Shown here: piece by piece, positions 10,940-21,800 of the stretch | How the letters are laid out: every line of letters begins with the position of its first letter | How positions within the stretch are numbered: the stretch's first letter is position 1 | NCBI GenBank assembly: GCA_958450325.1 | Contig: OY288242.1 | Location: 66,665,562 to 66,729,561, forward strand | DNA from: Agrostemma githago | Lineage: Eukaryota; Streptophyta; Magnoliopsida; Caryophyllales; Caryophyllaceae | Length of the DNA stretch: 64,000 nt | Direction: 5' to 3' | The notes under the pieces: model-generated | What the model saw: the letters and a program-made list of their open reading frames with translations, nothing else | Told to the model about the DNA's origin: nothing | Database searches by the model: none | Program-made: the position numbers and the translations under genes

Positions 10940-11345
10940 GCGTGCGAAAATTTCATATGAGGAATCAGACATCTAATAGTATGCAGTTTCCCATATTGTA
11001 AACGTAAAAACTAATAATTGAGTAGCCTCTTAATGACTTCGATGACGTTTCCAGTATAAAATTACAAAGCATATACTCACCGTTTGTGCGTTCTACGATT
11101 TGCATATGCACCATCAAATGAAAAGTTTAAGCCGGAATGATCGAACGTAAGTTATAGCAGGGCGAAGAAGACGATGCATGATTGAATGTGTTCTTGATTG
11201 TGTTGATTGGAAGTAAATGGTAGCAGCGCGAAGAAGAATTTCAATGGTGGAATGAGAGAATGATGAATGTGATTTGTGTTATGAATGAATGATTCATTAC
11301 TCTAATATATTATTTCCTATTTTGATGGAAGCAGTATATTTTTTT
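10940..11345 (-). pseudogene. Second copy of element-B 5' segment with a 34-bp first exon
   Basis: The segment is related along its length to 2,110-2,490. Both contain a minus-strand ATG exon of exactly 34 bp (11,114-11,081 here) ending in a GT donor: here it begins MVHMQIVERT before GTGAGT, there MADMQLIKDT before GTAAGT. Both copies then run rightward into similar TATTTCCTATTTTG sequence. Element B therefore holds two versions of the promoter and first exon of its FAR1-type gene, either a duplication within one element or two related elements. Confidence 0.55.
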
Positions 11346-11358
11346 TCTTTTTTTTAAT

Positions 11359-11456
11359 ATAGTGATGTATCTCGTCCATCCATCCATCTCCCAATCAATG
11401 GATAGGATGAGGACTTAGGGACTCAATTCTTATGAGTGACTCATAAGAATCTCTCT
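11359..11456. repeat. Right terminal segment of element B
   Basis: The reading order is CCATCCATC, CCAATCAATGGATAGGATGA, GGACTTAGGGACTCA, TTATGAGTGACTCATAAGA, CTCTCTCT. It matches the left end of element D in inverse (13,043-13,145) and the right end of D directly (16,690-16,780). Three copies of one terminus in this window define the family. Confidence 0.75.
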
Positions 11457-11457
11457 C

Positions 11458-11494
<37 letters not shown>

Positions 11495-11518
11495 ATATAT
11501 ATATATATATATATATAT
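11449..11518. repeat. Junction microsatellite B/C: (CT)n (TCTA)n (TA)n
   Basis: A run of CT, about nine TCTA units and about ten TA units separates element B from element C with no other sequence between them. Confidence 0.95.
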
Positions 11519-13030
11519 CATATTTGGTACAATTTACCTCTTAATTGTGGCCATTAGATCTCCATGATCAAGGGTTGAGATTAAAACTCTCTAAATTCCA
11601 ATGCATTTTTGTCTCAGATTTTTATAGTTATTTCAATGTACAAACAAGATTATTTTAATGAAGAAGAATAGTTATTTTATAGTTAACTCAATTGGTTACC
11701 GAGAATAATGTTATCAGGTTATTTCAATGTAGATACGTAATGATTTCAATGTAGAAAGATATTTATTGTATTGAATAACTTGTGTTATTCCAATGTAGAA
11801 ACTCAGTTATTATAACTCGTGGTATTCTATTGAGATGAAATTCAAATATAATTAACTTTATAATAATGTTATTCGATTTTACGTAGTTATTCTAAAGTAG
11901 AAACTCAGTTATTGTAATGAATATCTCATGTTATTATATTGGACCGACACTAAAATATAATCAGTTTTAAAATAATGTTATCTCATTTTACGTAGTTATT
12001 AGTCCAATGTATACTCAGTTATTGTAATGAATGACTCGTGTTATTGTATTGAGATGAAACATCTCGCATGTCATTGAGGGTGCACCCAGCGAAAGACACT
12101 TCACTGAAAGGCAAAAACAAAGAGGGTATTAGTTACAGTAGAAAAAGAATAAAAAAATTGAAGTACCATAATCACATATGTGCTATAGAATAATTATAAA
12201 AATACTATATAATAACCCTAGTTATAAAACGTATTAACTAATATAATGAAATAACTACAAGAATAATATAGAATAACCGCAATAATAGTATAGAATAATT
12301 AGAATAACATAATAAAATAACTGGGTATTTCATAGTAATAATAATGTACAAAACCAGAAATTCATGCTATGAAATAATATGTAGTTATTTCAATGTGCAT
12401 ATTCAAGTATTTCATTGTTCATATTCAAATATTGCAATATTCATAATTTCAATGTTTAATCATGTAATCAAAAATCCAGAAATTGATCACGAAAATGATG
12501 GACTTTCCTGTTGTCATGAAATCAAAATTATGAAAAATTTTGAATTTTGGGCTGTTATGAAGTTCAATTATTGTGCTCAATCTTTCACCCAAAATTCTGA
12601 ATTTTTAGGGTTCAAACATTAGATTGAAAAAAATTGACAAAACGCAGTACAATTGATTTTTTTTGAAAAAAGGCAGTAGATTGATAAACGCACAGTACGA
12701 TTGAAAAAATTGAAATAAACGCAGTCGCAGTACGATTGATAAACGCATAAACGCCGTCGCAGTACGATTGAAATTGATCAAACAGTACAAATAAATTGAA
12801 ATACAAAAAAATTGATCAAACTGAAGATTGAAATACCTTATTTGGATGCAGAATTGTAGGTAGATATTGGTCAGATGCGATTTCGGGACGGTTTTTCGTG
12901 AGATGCGAGAGGGTTTGAGCGTTTTGTTTCAGTTTGGATATAGGGATTCTTGTTTCAGTTTGGGTATAGGGTTTGAACGTGGATTGTGTATAATGTACAA
13001 AAAAATAAGGTGGGTAAAAGATCCCACTTC
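11519..13030. mobile_element. Element C: 1.5-kb non-autonomous element between TA microsatellites
   Basis: The stretch is bounded on both sides by TA runs. Subterminal words GTTATTCCAATGTAGAAACTC recur at 11,630-12,060 and in inverse forms such as GAATAACC and GAAATAACTA at 12,180-12,420. The right part has a repeated AAACGCAGTACGATTGA motif (12,640-12,780). The two termini (TTGGTACAATTTACCTC and the inverse of GGTGGGTAAAAGATCCC) are only weakly alike. No coding sequence is recognised. It is called an element because of its borders and word pattern, by analogy with its neighbours. Confidence 0.5.
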
Positions 13031-13042
13031 TATATATATATA
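13030..13042. repeat. Junction microsatellite C/D: short (TA)n
   Basis: About six TA units lie between the CCCACTTC end of C and the GAGTAAGGCTC start of D. Confidence 0.9.
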
Positions 13043-13231
13043 GAGTAAGGCTCTTATGAGTCCTTTACTCTATATGAGTCCATAAGTCCTCATCCCATCC
13101 ATTGGATGAGATGAGGATGGATGGACAAGATGCATCCATTTAAAATTAAAAAAAATAAAAAAAGAGGAAGATTTATGTTCCTAAAATAGCTCCCAAGAAT
13201 TTAGGAAACAATAATTCCCTTGATCACGTTC

Positions 13232-13262
<31 letters not shown>

Positions 13263-13362
13263 CATCACGTTCATTCATTCATTCAATCAAACGTGAGAAA
13301 AAAAACCCTTTCTTCATCATGTTCATTCATTCAATCAATTATGTGCTCGAAATCCCGTTACA

Positions 13363-13426
13363 ATGGATTCAATGACCGCGTCATCTTCTTCAACTGTTGA
13401 TAAGCAATTGATCGAGTATAACAATG
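13363..13426 (+). pseudogene. Duplicated 64-bp first exon, copy 1, in element D
   Basis: The exon begins MDSMTASSSSTVDKQLIEYN and ends before a GTGAGT donor. It is repeated with few changes at 14,577-14,640. The origin of this N-terminus is not recognised. A possible next exon, GGIDKEANAQDSSGEG, follows a TTTGTGCAG acceptor at about 14,198. Confidence 0.5.
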
Positions 13427-13499
13427 GTGAGTTTCAATATTTCTTTCACGTCAATTTTCATTGTTGTTATTGCTTTCATTGTTGCGTTACTTTTTAACA

Positions 13500-14165
13500 T
13501 CAATTTTAATGTTGATATTGCTTTCATTGTTATTTCATTCATCATAGTTTCATATCAATGGTTAGTTACTCTCTCGATCTGTATAGATTTCAGGTTTTTA
13601 TGTTTCTTATTTAGGTTTTCCATGATATACACTGATACTATTGCATTGTTTTATATTAATGCAGAAACGTCATTGAAGTAACATACCTTTTGAGTTACAG
13701 TAACACTTAATTGCAATTTCCGTAACACACTGCACGTTTAGAAAAAGGATTTTGATGATGCTGTTAAAGTAACGTAGTGTACTAGTTAGAGTAACACAAC
13801 TTATGAATTGATATAACACATTTGTTGCACGTCAATTTTAATGTTGATATTGCTTTCATTGTTATTTCATTCATCATAGTTTCCTATCAATGGTTAGTTG
13901 CTCTATCGATCTTTATAGATTCCAGGATTTTATGTTTCTTATTTAGGTTTTCCATGATATACACTGACACTATTGTTTTGTTTTATATTAACACAGAAAC
14001 GTCGTTGAAGTAACATACCTTCTGAGTTACAGTAACACTTAATTGCAATTACAGTAACACACTGAACGTTTAGAAAAAGGGTTTTGATGATGATGTTAAA
14101 AGTAACGTAGTGTACTATGCTAGTTAGAGTAACACAACTTATGAATTGATATAACACATTTGTTG
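13500..14165. repeat. 332-bp tandem duplication in element D
   Basis: Two adjacent units of about 332 bp (about 13,500-13,833 and 13,834-14,165) share the intron-like AATGTTGATATTGCTTTCAT block, a GAAACGTC(A/G)TTGAAG block and the same set of AGTAAC words in the same order. Differences are scattered single bases and small gaps. Confidence 0.85.
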
Positions 14166-14576
14166 CATGGGTGTAATGTTGTTTAATTTTGTGCAGGTGG
14201 TATTGACAAAGAAGCGAACGCACAGGACAGCAGTGGAGAAGGTGGAATTTTACTCATTTGATTAATCATGGATTAATAACAGTGGTTCACTGCTCTCGTT
14301 TTAGTATAGATCCCAGATTTAACGTATGCTTTACTAATATTATTGTTTTGTTTTATGTTGAAGTAGACACGGCGTTGAAGTAACATACGTTATGAATTAC
14401 AGTAACACCAAATATTAATTAGAGTAACACAAAACGAGTATCATTTTGTAACGAGTTTTAATTTTATGCAGGTAGCATTTGCCAAGAACCGAATGCACAG
14501 GAATGGTGAGTTTTTTTTTTTCGTCATCACGTTCCGTCATTCATTCATTCAAATCTGAGTTCGAAATCCCGTTACC

Positions 14577-14640
14577 ATGGATTCAATGAGCGCGACATCT
14601 TCATCAACTGTTGATAAGCAATTAATCGAGTATAACAATG
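14577..14640 (+). pseudogene. Duplicated 64-bp first exon, copy 2, in element D
   Basis: Same length and donor as copy 1 at 13,363, reading MDSMSATSSSTVDKQLIEYN. About 60 bases of 5' flank (CATTCATTCA, GAAATCCCGTTAC) are duplicated with it. Confidence 0.5.
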
Positions 14641-15669
14641 GTGAGTTTTGATATTTTTTCCACGTTTTGCTTCAATTTTTATTCATGGATACGTCGTGCG
14701 TCAATTTGCGTTCTTTTTTTCGTCAATTTTCATGTTGATATTACTTTCATTGTCATTTCATTCATCATAGATTCATATCAATGGTTAATTGTTATAGATT
14801 CCAGAGTTTTATGTTTGTTATTTAGGTTTTCCATGATATACACTAATACTATAGATCCCAGATTTAACGTAAGCTTCACTGATATTATTGTTTTGTTTTC
14901 TGTTGAAGTAGACACGACATTGAAGCTTCACTGATACGGATTTCTAAGGGCAGAAGACAAGGCAAATGTGGAAAGCTTGTGCAGATTAATTCGGGAGTTC
15001 AGGTTGCAGAGACAGCCGGTTTCTGGGGGGGGATATTGACAAAACACAGGAACTGGATTTTGTACACATTTTTTTACACATAGCGCTGTGCTACGTTGCA
15101 ATTAACTATATATTTATTTAATATATGTGTATTTGGTTAGAGTAACATCTCATGTCTATTGGAGTAACACCATTCGTTAGTTACAGTAACAGACATAATG
15201 CATGAAAGTAACTGAGGACAGCAACGTTGTTTAAACAATTCAATACCAAAGTAACTGAGGATAACTTGGATTAGAACCATTCATTACCAAAGTAACAACA
15301 TTCGTTTTTTAAGAACCATACATAATGCGTCAGAATAATTAATGATAATAACATTGTTTAACCATGAGACAAAGAATAACACCATTAATAACTTAGAGTA
15401 ACATCATTTGTTCATTAAAGTAACAGTTATAATGCGTCAATGTAACACAATGATTATGAGACCACATTTGTATATTGTGTAAACTTCATTCATTCCCACA
15501 GTAACACCGGTCGTTAATTAGAGTGAGATGAACAATTAGTCAGGGTAACAGAGTTTAACAACATTGTTCCATTGGTGATAATCAAAATACTAATGTACAT
15601 AACAAGTTTCGAAAACGATACAAAGCATTATTCGTAATTAGAAAAAGATGACATAATTCGTTAGACACG
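14641..15669. other. Element D middle: exon scraps and AGTAAC words
   Basis: A short exon-like piece at 14,930-15,050 reads GRRQGKCGKLVQINSGVQVA in one frame, before a G run. After 15,130 the sequence is mainly AGAGTAACA and AAAGTAAC words in AT-rich spacers. No function is assigned. Confidence 0.4.
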
Positions 15670-15793
15670 TTATTTTTTTCGACCCTTTGTTGGCTTGCTC
15701 TTGGGACCGTCGATGATCTTTTGCCTCGCGTCCACATACTTATCTACGTTATCCAACAACCGCGATCGCACCTTGATTTGTCTCCTTTGCCAT
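15670..15793 (-). pseudogene. Basic C-terminal exon resembling FAR1-related proteins, in element D
   Basis: After a TTTTCAG acceptor the minus strand encodes WQRRQIKVRSRLLDNVDKYV, then DARQKIIDGPKSKPTKGRKK and a TAA stop. A lysine-rich KxKGRKK tail after a DP- or DG-type linker is usual at the end of FAR1-related proteins. This short match, in an element whose relative B carries a FAR1 gene, supports a FAR1-type origin. It could also be another basic tail. Confidence 0.5.
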
Positions 15794-16689
15794 CTGAAAA
15801 GTACAATAATTATGTACAACTATTGTTACAGTTTAATCTGGTATATAAAATTAAAGTACAACTGATACCAGTGAAAGAAACACCATATGTACAGCTGATA
15901 CGCGTTAAAGTAACACAAAGAAAGTGTTAGAGTAACATAGAGTGCAAATTAGAGTAACACGTCTACACAATTAAATGTACAAGATTACTAACATTCAAAG
16001 TAACGCAAAGATGGGATTAAAAGTAACACGTCTTGTACATTACAGTAACACAGGGTCGTCTTTAAAATAACATCATACATGTGTAAAATTAACTGAACAA
16101 CCCCTTACAGTAACACCTCAAGTTTATTACAGTAACTGAATATGCGCATTAGAGTAACATTCAATATATGTTAGACTAAGTATGAAGAGTAGAAGCATAG
16201 TATGAAGTAGGTGAATTCAATTAAACTATACAGATGCATACCCAGATATCGCAACAATCTTTAGTGAAACCAATTAATTATAGGGCACAAACGCAGCAAA
16301 GTAAATCAATCAATAATTAGCGAGAAAATTAATGAAATCAGATACGAATATAAACCAAACCTAGTTCTTTAGTACAACAATCGAGTATTAGCGAGTTACC
16401 TTGTATTATGCCGCCTGAAAATTATCTTTGCTAAAGTTAGAGAGTTGCTTCAATGTAGCCTTGCTTGAGTTGAAGACGAGAGGATGCGCGGGTGTGTTTT
16501 GAAAAGAAACAGAAGTCGAGTGATTGTGTTTGGGATGATGAAGGTGAAGGGTTTCAGTTAGGATGTCAATGAAAAAATTGAATGTGAGGAATTAACGTGT
16601 ATTAGTGGTTAGAGATAATTAAGGGAGTAGAGAGGATTTTATTTTATTTTTACCAAAATATGTTAGTTATTGCCTTAATTACTAGAATC
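15794..16689. repeat. Right AGTAAC word field of element D
   Basis: GTTAAAGTAACAC, TTAGAGTAACA and TTACAGTAACAC recur to about 16,170, every 20-40 bases. The rest to 16,689 is AT-rich with no coding match. Confidence 0.7.
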
Positions 16690-16778
16690 AATCACCACCA
16701 TCCATCAACTCTAGATCAATGGTTGTAGATAGGACTCATGGACTCAAAAAAAAGAAAAGGACTCACTTGATCTCTACT

Positions 16779-16779
16779 C

Positions 16780-16797
<18 letters not shown>
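16779..16797. repeat. Junction microsatellite D/E: (TA)n between CTACTC and (GA)n
   Basis: The order is GATCTCTACTC, (TA)9, (GA)8, G8, GATCAAGGG. Nothing else lies between D and E. Confidence 0.95.
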
Positions 16798-16812
<15 letters not shown>

Positions 16813-17082
16813 GGGGGGGATCAAGGGAGTTAGCAACTCTTGGTGAGTTTCTTAGTGTTGATCCCTTCCATTCATTCATCCTAATATGGATGGTGGATGG
16901 ATAGGGTTCAGTTATTAAAAAAAAAGACAATAAACTGACATAGCAACAGTGGAGAGAGGAAAACATCCCCTCACCCAAATCAATCCCTACATTACTTCCC
17001 TCATACACTTCCCAATCCCCTCATTTTCAATTCATTTCTCTCTAACAAAACCCCAACAAATAATCACCATTAATAACTCCGA

Positions 17083-17420
17083 CACTACTACAAATAAGAT
17101 TAAAGAGGATGGTTGGATAAGGAACCGTCCTTTAGGTCGACGTCCTATTAAATCAAATAGCGCGGTTCCAAGAAGGTCAAACCATCCTATTTAATTGCAG
17201 AACCGTCCTATTAAATTGTTTACAAATAGGACGATTGAAGGCAGAACCGTCCTATTACTTTGGTTACAAATAGAACAGTTATTCTACTGAACCATCCTTT
17301 GTTATCAATTAAATAGGACGGTTTGACCTTCTTGAAACCACGCTATTCGATTTAATAGGACGTCGACCTAAATGATGGTTCCTTATCCAACCATCCTCTT
17401 TAATTTTATTTGTAGTAGTG
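17083..17420. mobile_element. CACTA-type MITE inside the left arm of element E
   Basis: The ends CACTACTACAAATAAGATTA and its inverse TTTATTTGTAGTAGTG enclose 338 bp, with the 3-bp duplication CGA on both sides (17,080-17,082 and 17,421-17,423). Internal repeats GAACCGTCCTATTA and their inverse make most of it one imperfect hairpin. No coding capacity. The right arm of E lacks it, so it came after the arms formed. Confidence 0.9.
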
Positions 17421-17819
17421 CGACCACACCATTAATAACTCCGACCATACTCCGTCAACTACTCCGACCATACTGCGTTTTTAACCCAACATACTCCGTC
17501 AGTAACTTCGATCATCATACGAAGGTATCTTCATCTTCATCTTCATCTTCATGCTTCTTTTTCTTCATCATCTTCATCTTCATATTCATCTTCATCGTCA
17601 TCTTCATCTTCATCTTCATGCTTCTTTTTCTTCATCATCTTCATATTCTTGCTTCTTTTTATTTTTCATATTTTTTTTTTGTATTTATAAAATTATTCAT
17701 CTTTATTAAACAACTTCATCTTTAAGATGAATTTTGAAGATGAAGTTGTTCTTTTTTTGTGGGATGAATGAATGTTGAACATGAAGATGAACAAGTTATT
17801 TAGTGCATAACGTTCTTAC

Positions 17820-18340
17820 AGAATTGCAAGACCACACACTTTCAGTTGTACAGTCACACTCATTATGTTGTAGAATCACGCAACTGTACACTCATTGTAG
17901 TCACATATTCAGTTGTATAGTCACACTCATTATGATGTATAGTCACACTCTTTATGTTGTAGAATCACTCAGCTGTAGAATACCTTCACAATCATTTCAT
18001 CTTCATGCTTGTTTTACTTTTCATACCATTTTTTTTGTATTTATAAAATTATTTATCTTCATTATCCAAAAAAAATGAAGATTAAATATGGATTAAAATG
18101 AAGGTTGAATATGAATGAATGAAGATTGAATATTTAATGAATGTTATAATTTGTATAGTCACACAGTTGAAGCTGTAAACTACCATGTTATAACATATTA
18201 AGTGTGACTGTCTATCATATTAAGTGTGACTATCACAACCACGTTATAACATAATACAATGTGTGACTGTCTATCATATTAAGAAGTGTGACTACCACGT
18301 TATAACTGTGTGACTGTCCATCATATAGAGTGTGGTTGTG
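17820..18340. repeat. TTGTATAGTCACAC word field, left arm and inner part of element E
   Basis: Words such as TTGTACAGTCACACTCATTA, TTGTAGAATCAC and TTGTATAGTCACAC recur every 25-40 bases, switching near 18,150 to the inverse TAAGTGTGACTGTC form. Confidence 0.85.
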
Positions 18341-18719
18341 ACATTACAACTGTATAACTTTTCAAATTAACAAACCAAACAAAAAAATGAAATTCCAAAT
18401 GCAAGATACCAAATATATATGTATGTACTCATCTTACCTTCTGCATGTTGAACAGAAATTTTCGACTGGACATTTTCGAGCACATACGAATCTTCAAGAA
18501 ACAGCACCATTGGAGTATGGAGATGTAGAGGGTTTAGTTATTTTGCACCATTGGAGCATGGTTTCTTTATATTTATTATTGTTGGTATTTTGTATGGTTG
18601 TTATACTTATGATTGTTATATTTCTCAACAATCGCTGTTGAGAAAGGTCACATTTCATTAAGGTTAGAGATGAATGCGTGCGTTGCAAGATTGATAGTGT
18701 GTAACATAGGGTTTCTTTT

Positions 18720-19030
18720 TATCACACAGTTGTATAATCACAGAGATTATGTTGTATAGTCACACAGTTAAAGTTGTATAGTCATACTCGTTATGTTGTA
18801 GGATCATAGTCATTATGTTGTAGGATCACAAAGTTTATGTTGTATAGTCACACAGTTAAAGTTGTATAGAGTCACACTCATTATGCTGTACAATCATGCA
18901 GTTGTAGAGTCATTGTAATGTAGAATCACACAAATTCTTGCAGTGATTAGTGTATGTAATCATCTTTGCTAATGATGATTGAAGTATAAATAAGTACGAG
19001 TATAATTTAGTTGTATAGTCACACAGGTGG
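18720..19030. repeat. TTGTATAGTCACAC word field in the middle of element E
   Basis: About ten words of the form GTTGTATAGTCACACAGTTAA and GTTGTAGGATCATAG. The inverse field follows at 19,400-19,790, giving a second, inner inverted pair around the exon-like piece at 19,213-19,366. Confidence 0.85.
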
Positions 19031-19212
19031 AAGGATAAGTGATTTTGCTATAGACCTCGCGTGATTAATTATGAAACCAGAAAATAGCGATGAAAATATA
19101 TTTACATTGGACAAAGTCCATCCTTTACATATATATAGTACGTCAAACATAAAAACATTCTAACCCACCAAACATCATTTACACATAGTACGTTCATCCT
19201 AAAGCAAATATT

Positions 19213-19366
19213 TTATCTCACATAAACACACAAGAGCTTAACGATGGTCTCCGATACGTGCGCAACAATACATTGTCCAATTACGCGGTCGGTCGTTGTA
19301 TCTTCCACGACCTTCTTCTTCCCACCGCCCCTTTTACCAACATTCCTCTTTCCACCAACTATTTCG
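19213..19366 (-). pseudogene. Lysine-rich exon of unknown gene in element E
   Basis: After a TTGCAG acceptor the minus strand reads EIVGGKRNVGKRGGGKKKVV, then an acidic-neutral tail to a TAA. The basic patch recalls the C-terminus of FAR1-related proteins, but the match is too short to decide. It sits in the unique centre of element E between inner inverted word fields. Confidence 0.35.
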
Positions 19367-19399
19367 CTGCAACAAAACACACCATCAATCTAAATCACA

Positions 19400-20745
19400 C
19401 AACACAACTGAATATGTGACTACAATGACTCTACAACTGCATGATTGTACAGCATAATGAGTGTGACTATACGACTTTAACTGTGTGACTAAACAACATA
19501 AACGGTGTGATCCTACAACATAATGACTGTGATCCAACAACATAACGAGTATGACTATACAACTTCAATAGTGTGACCATACAACATAATCTCTGTGACT
19601 ATACAACTAAATTATACTCGTACTTATTTATACTTCAATCATCATTAGCAAAGATGATTACATACGCTAATCACTGTAAGAATTTGTGTGATTCTACAAT
19701 ATAATGAGTGTGACTATACAATATAATGAGTGTGACTGTACAACCTAAAGTGTGTGACTACAAAACTGAAACCGTAAAATGGAAAATAAAAGCCATACAG
19801 TCAATTATTCTTCAATCATCATTATCAAAGTCACATTCATAATTAGAAAGACGATTATACATACGAATCAGAGCAAATTATTTAAACATTCATTAAATAT
19901 TCAACTTTCTTTCATCCATATTCAACCTTCATTTTTTGTGAATAATGAAGATAAATAATATTATAAATACCAAAAAAAAGAATGAATGGAAAATAAAACA
20001 ATCATGAGGATGAAGATGATTAATTATTTTAAAGATGCTCTAAAAAGATAAAAACAATACCTGAAAATCATCGAGGTTCGGAAGTAGGGATTTGACGAAC
20101 GTGCAAACTTGAACGTAGATAAAAAAAATACCTGAAAAAAGTCACACACTTTAAGTTGTATAGTCACACACTTTAAGTTGTACAGTCACACTCAGTATGT
20201 TGCATAGTCACACTCATTATGTTGTAGAATCACGCAACTGTAGAATACCTTGGGATTATGGTATCATGCGTTTAACCATCTTCATTGTCATGCTTGTTTT
20301 ATTTTTCATACCTTTTTTTTATTTATAAAATTATTCATCTTCACTATCCACAAAAAAAATGAAAGTTGAATATATATGGATGAATGAACGACTATGACTT
20401 TAAAAAAATGAAAATATCTAAGCATTCATTAAATATTCAACATCCATTCATCCATATTCAACCTTCATTTTTTTTTGGATAATGAAGACGAATAATTTTA
20501 TAAATACAAAAAAATATATGAAAAATAAAACAAGCATGAAGACGAAGATGATTCAACGAATGATACCTTAATCCCAAGGTATTCTACAGCTGCGTGATTC
20601 TACAACATAGCGAGTGTGACTATACAGCATAATGAGTATGACTATACAACTGAATATGTGACTACAATGAGTGTACAGCTGCGTGATTCTACAACATAAT
20701 GAGTGTGACTATACAGCATAATGAGTGTGACTTTGCAATTCTGCA
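19400..20745. repeat. Inverse-oriented GTGTGACTATACAA word fields, right half of element E
   Basis: TGAGTGTGACTATACAACAT and related words recur at 19,410-19,780 and 20,580-20,740, with a patch in the other orientation at 20,140-20,240. Between them are AT-rich spacers and GATGAAGATGA runs. No coding match. Confidence 0.8.
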
Positions 20746-21417
20746 AAAACATTACGCACTAAATGACTTGTTCATCTTTATCTTCATCTTCAAGCTCCAT
20801 TCATCCCACCAAAAAAGAACAACTTCATCTTCAAACTTCATCTTAAAGATGAAGTTGTTCTTTTTTTTTAGATAATGAAGATGAATAATTTTATAAATAC
20901 CAAAAAAAGAAGATATGAAAAATAAAAAGAAGTTTGAAGAAGATGAAGATGATCGAAGATGAAGATGAGGATGAAGAAAAAGCTAAAAAAAATGAAGATG
21001 ATCAAAGTTTATGAATGAATATACCTTGGTATAATTATCCGTCATGTTGTGTTAAAAACGGAGTATGATCGGAGTTGTTGACGGAGTATGGTCGGAGTTA
21101 TTAATGGAGCTTATTTGATGGAGTTTTGTTAGGGAGAGATGAATTGAATTAGGGAAATGAATTGAAAAGGAGAGGAGGGAAGTAATGAAGAAGGGAGAGT
21201 TTGATTGAGGAGAGGATGTTCCCCTCTCTCCACTGCTGCGAAGTGTGATTGAGGGGAGGGTTGCTTCCCTCTCTCTACTGCTGCTTGTCAGTTTGTTGTT
21301 TCTTTCCTTCTTTTTTTTTCTACACATCATCCATCTAAGCCATCCATTCAACCCAAATCAAGGGCCATAAACACAACTTCCCAACTTCCCATTTTTCACC
21401 AAACTCCCTTGATCCTA

Positions 21418-21420
<3 letters not shown>

Positions 21421-21476
<56 letters not shown>
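21421..21476. repeat. Junction microsatellite E/F1: long (TA)n
   Basis: About 27 uninterrupted TA units, followed directly by (GA)n and element F1. Confidence 0.97.
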
Positions 21477-21493
<17 letters not shown>

Positions 21494-21494
<1 letters not shown>

Positions 21495-21731
21495 GTAGGT
21501 TCAAATAAGGTCAACAAGTTTTTTAAGTTCCTAAGTTCCAGTGTTAAAGTTACACAAAAAGTGCTTAAAGTTACACGAGATGAGTGATAAAGTTGCACTT
21601 TATCACTTGAAGTGATAAAAGTGCTGAATGTTATAGTTACATATCAATTTTGAACAAATGCAACTTTATTGTATGTCATTTGTAACTTTAATATGGACTT
21701 AAAAAATTTGTTGACCTTATTTGAACCTACC
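21494..21731. mobile_element. Element F1: 238-bp MITE-like element
   Basis: The inverted ends GGTAGGTTCAAATAAGG and CCTTATTTGAACCTACC are perfect 17-mers. Inside are AAAGTTACAC, AAAGTTGCAC and an AGTTGCACTTTATCACTT / AAGTGATAAA hairpin. It is bordered by (GA)n and (CT)n, then by (TA)n on both sides. F2 is a near-identical second copy. Confidence 0.88.
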
Positions 21732-21746
21732 TCTCTCTCTCTCTCT

Positions 21747-21749
<3 letters not shown>

Positions 21750-21780
<31 letters not shown>
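21750..21780. repeat. Junction microsatellite F1/F2: (TA)n
   Basis: About 15 TA units between the (CT)n tail of F1 and the (GA)n head of F2. Confidence 0.97.

Positions 21781-21799
<19 letters not shown>

Positions 21800-21800
<1 letters not shown>

Larger units (their letters stand above)
1..11456 (-). mobile_element. Element B: FAR1-type Mutator-like element, split by two CACTA insertions, left end outside window
   Basis: This element is inferred from four things seen in order: a decayed FAR1-related transposase on the minus strand at 1-2,289, AAAGTAAC word clusters on both sides of the CACTA insertion (1,130-1,290, 1,930-2,105, 8,785-8,905), a second copy of its 5' segment at 10,940-11,345, and a terminal segment at 11,359-11,456. 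That terminal segment matches both ends of element D (13,043-13,145 inverted, 16,690-16,780 direct). The transposase reads leftward, so the 11,456 end is the promoter-side terminus. The left terminus lies before base 1. MULEs normally make 9-bp target duplications, but here the end runs straight into a TCTA/TA microsatellite and no duplication can be judged. The unity of this block is inference. Confidence 0.55.
13043..16780. mobile_element. Element D: 3.7-kb MULE relative of element B, internally rearranged
   Basis: The left end GAGTAAGGCTCTTATGAGTC with the following CCATAAGTCCTCATCCCATCC is inverted at the right end (16,690-16,780). The body is filled with AAAGTAAC, AGAGTAACAC and ACAGTAACAC words at 13,670-14,440 and 15,130-16,170. 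Two copies of a 64-bp first exon (13,363 and 14,577), a 332-bp tandem duplication and a minus-strand basic C-terminal exon (15,670-15,793) remain from host or transposase genes. No full transposase is present, so it is non-autonomous. Confidence 0.72.
16815..21420. mobile_element. Element E: 4.6-kb element with arms of about 1.3 kb in inverted order
   Basis: The left end GGATCAAGGGAGTT (16,818) is inverted at the right end, AACTCCCTTGATCC (to about 21,416). The inverted likeness continues inward: the CTCTCTAACAAAACCCCAACA block, CTTCATCTTCAT runs (17,525-17,660 against 20,930-20,995), the ACAACTTCATCTT block (17,705 against about 20,820), the TTAGTGCATAACGTT block (17,800 against about 20,755) and fields of TTGTATAGTCACAC words (17,830-17,960 against 20,580-20,735). 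The arms are imperfect. The unique middle (18,130-20,000) carries more such words and a basic minus-strand exon. It resembles a long-TIR MULE or foldback element. Confidence 0.72.

Noticed and set aside
13670..16170. AGTAAC words as telomere-like or satellite DNA
   Set aside because: The spacing is irregular and the word is unlike TTTAGGG. The words are confined to the borders of elements B and D.
16719..16904. Open frames running through TA/GA microsatellites (also 21,335-21,598)
   Set aside because: Alternating Ile-Tyr and Arg-Glu codons are a by-product of TA and GA runs; no conserved domain.
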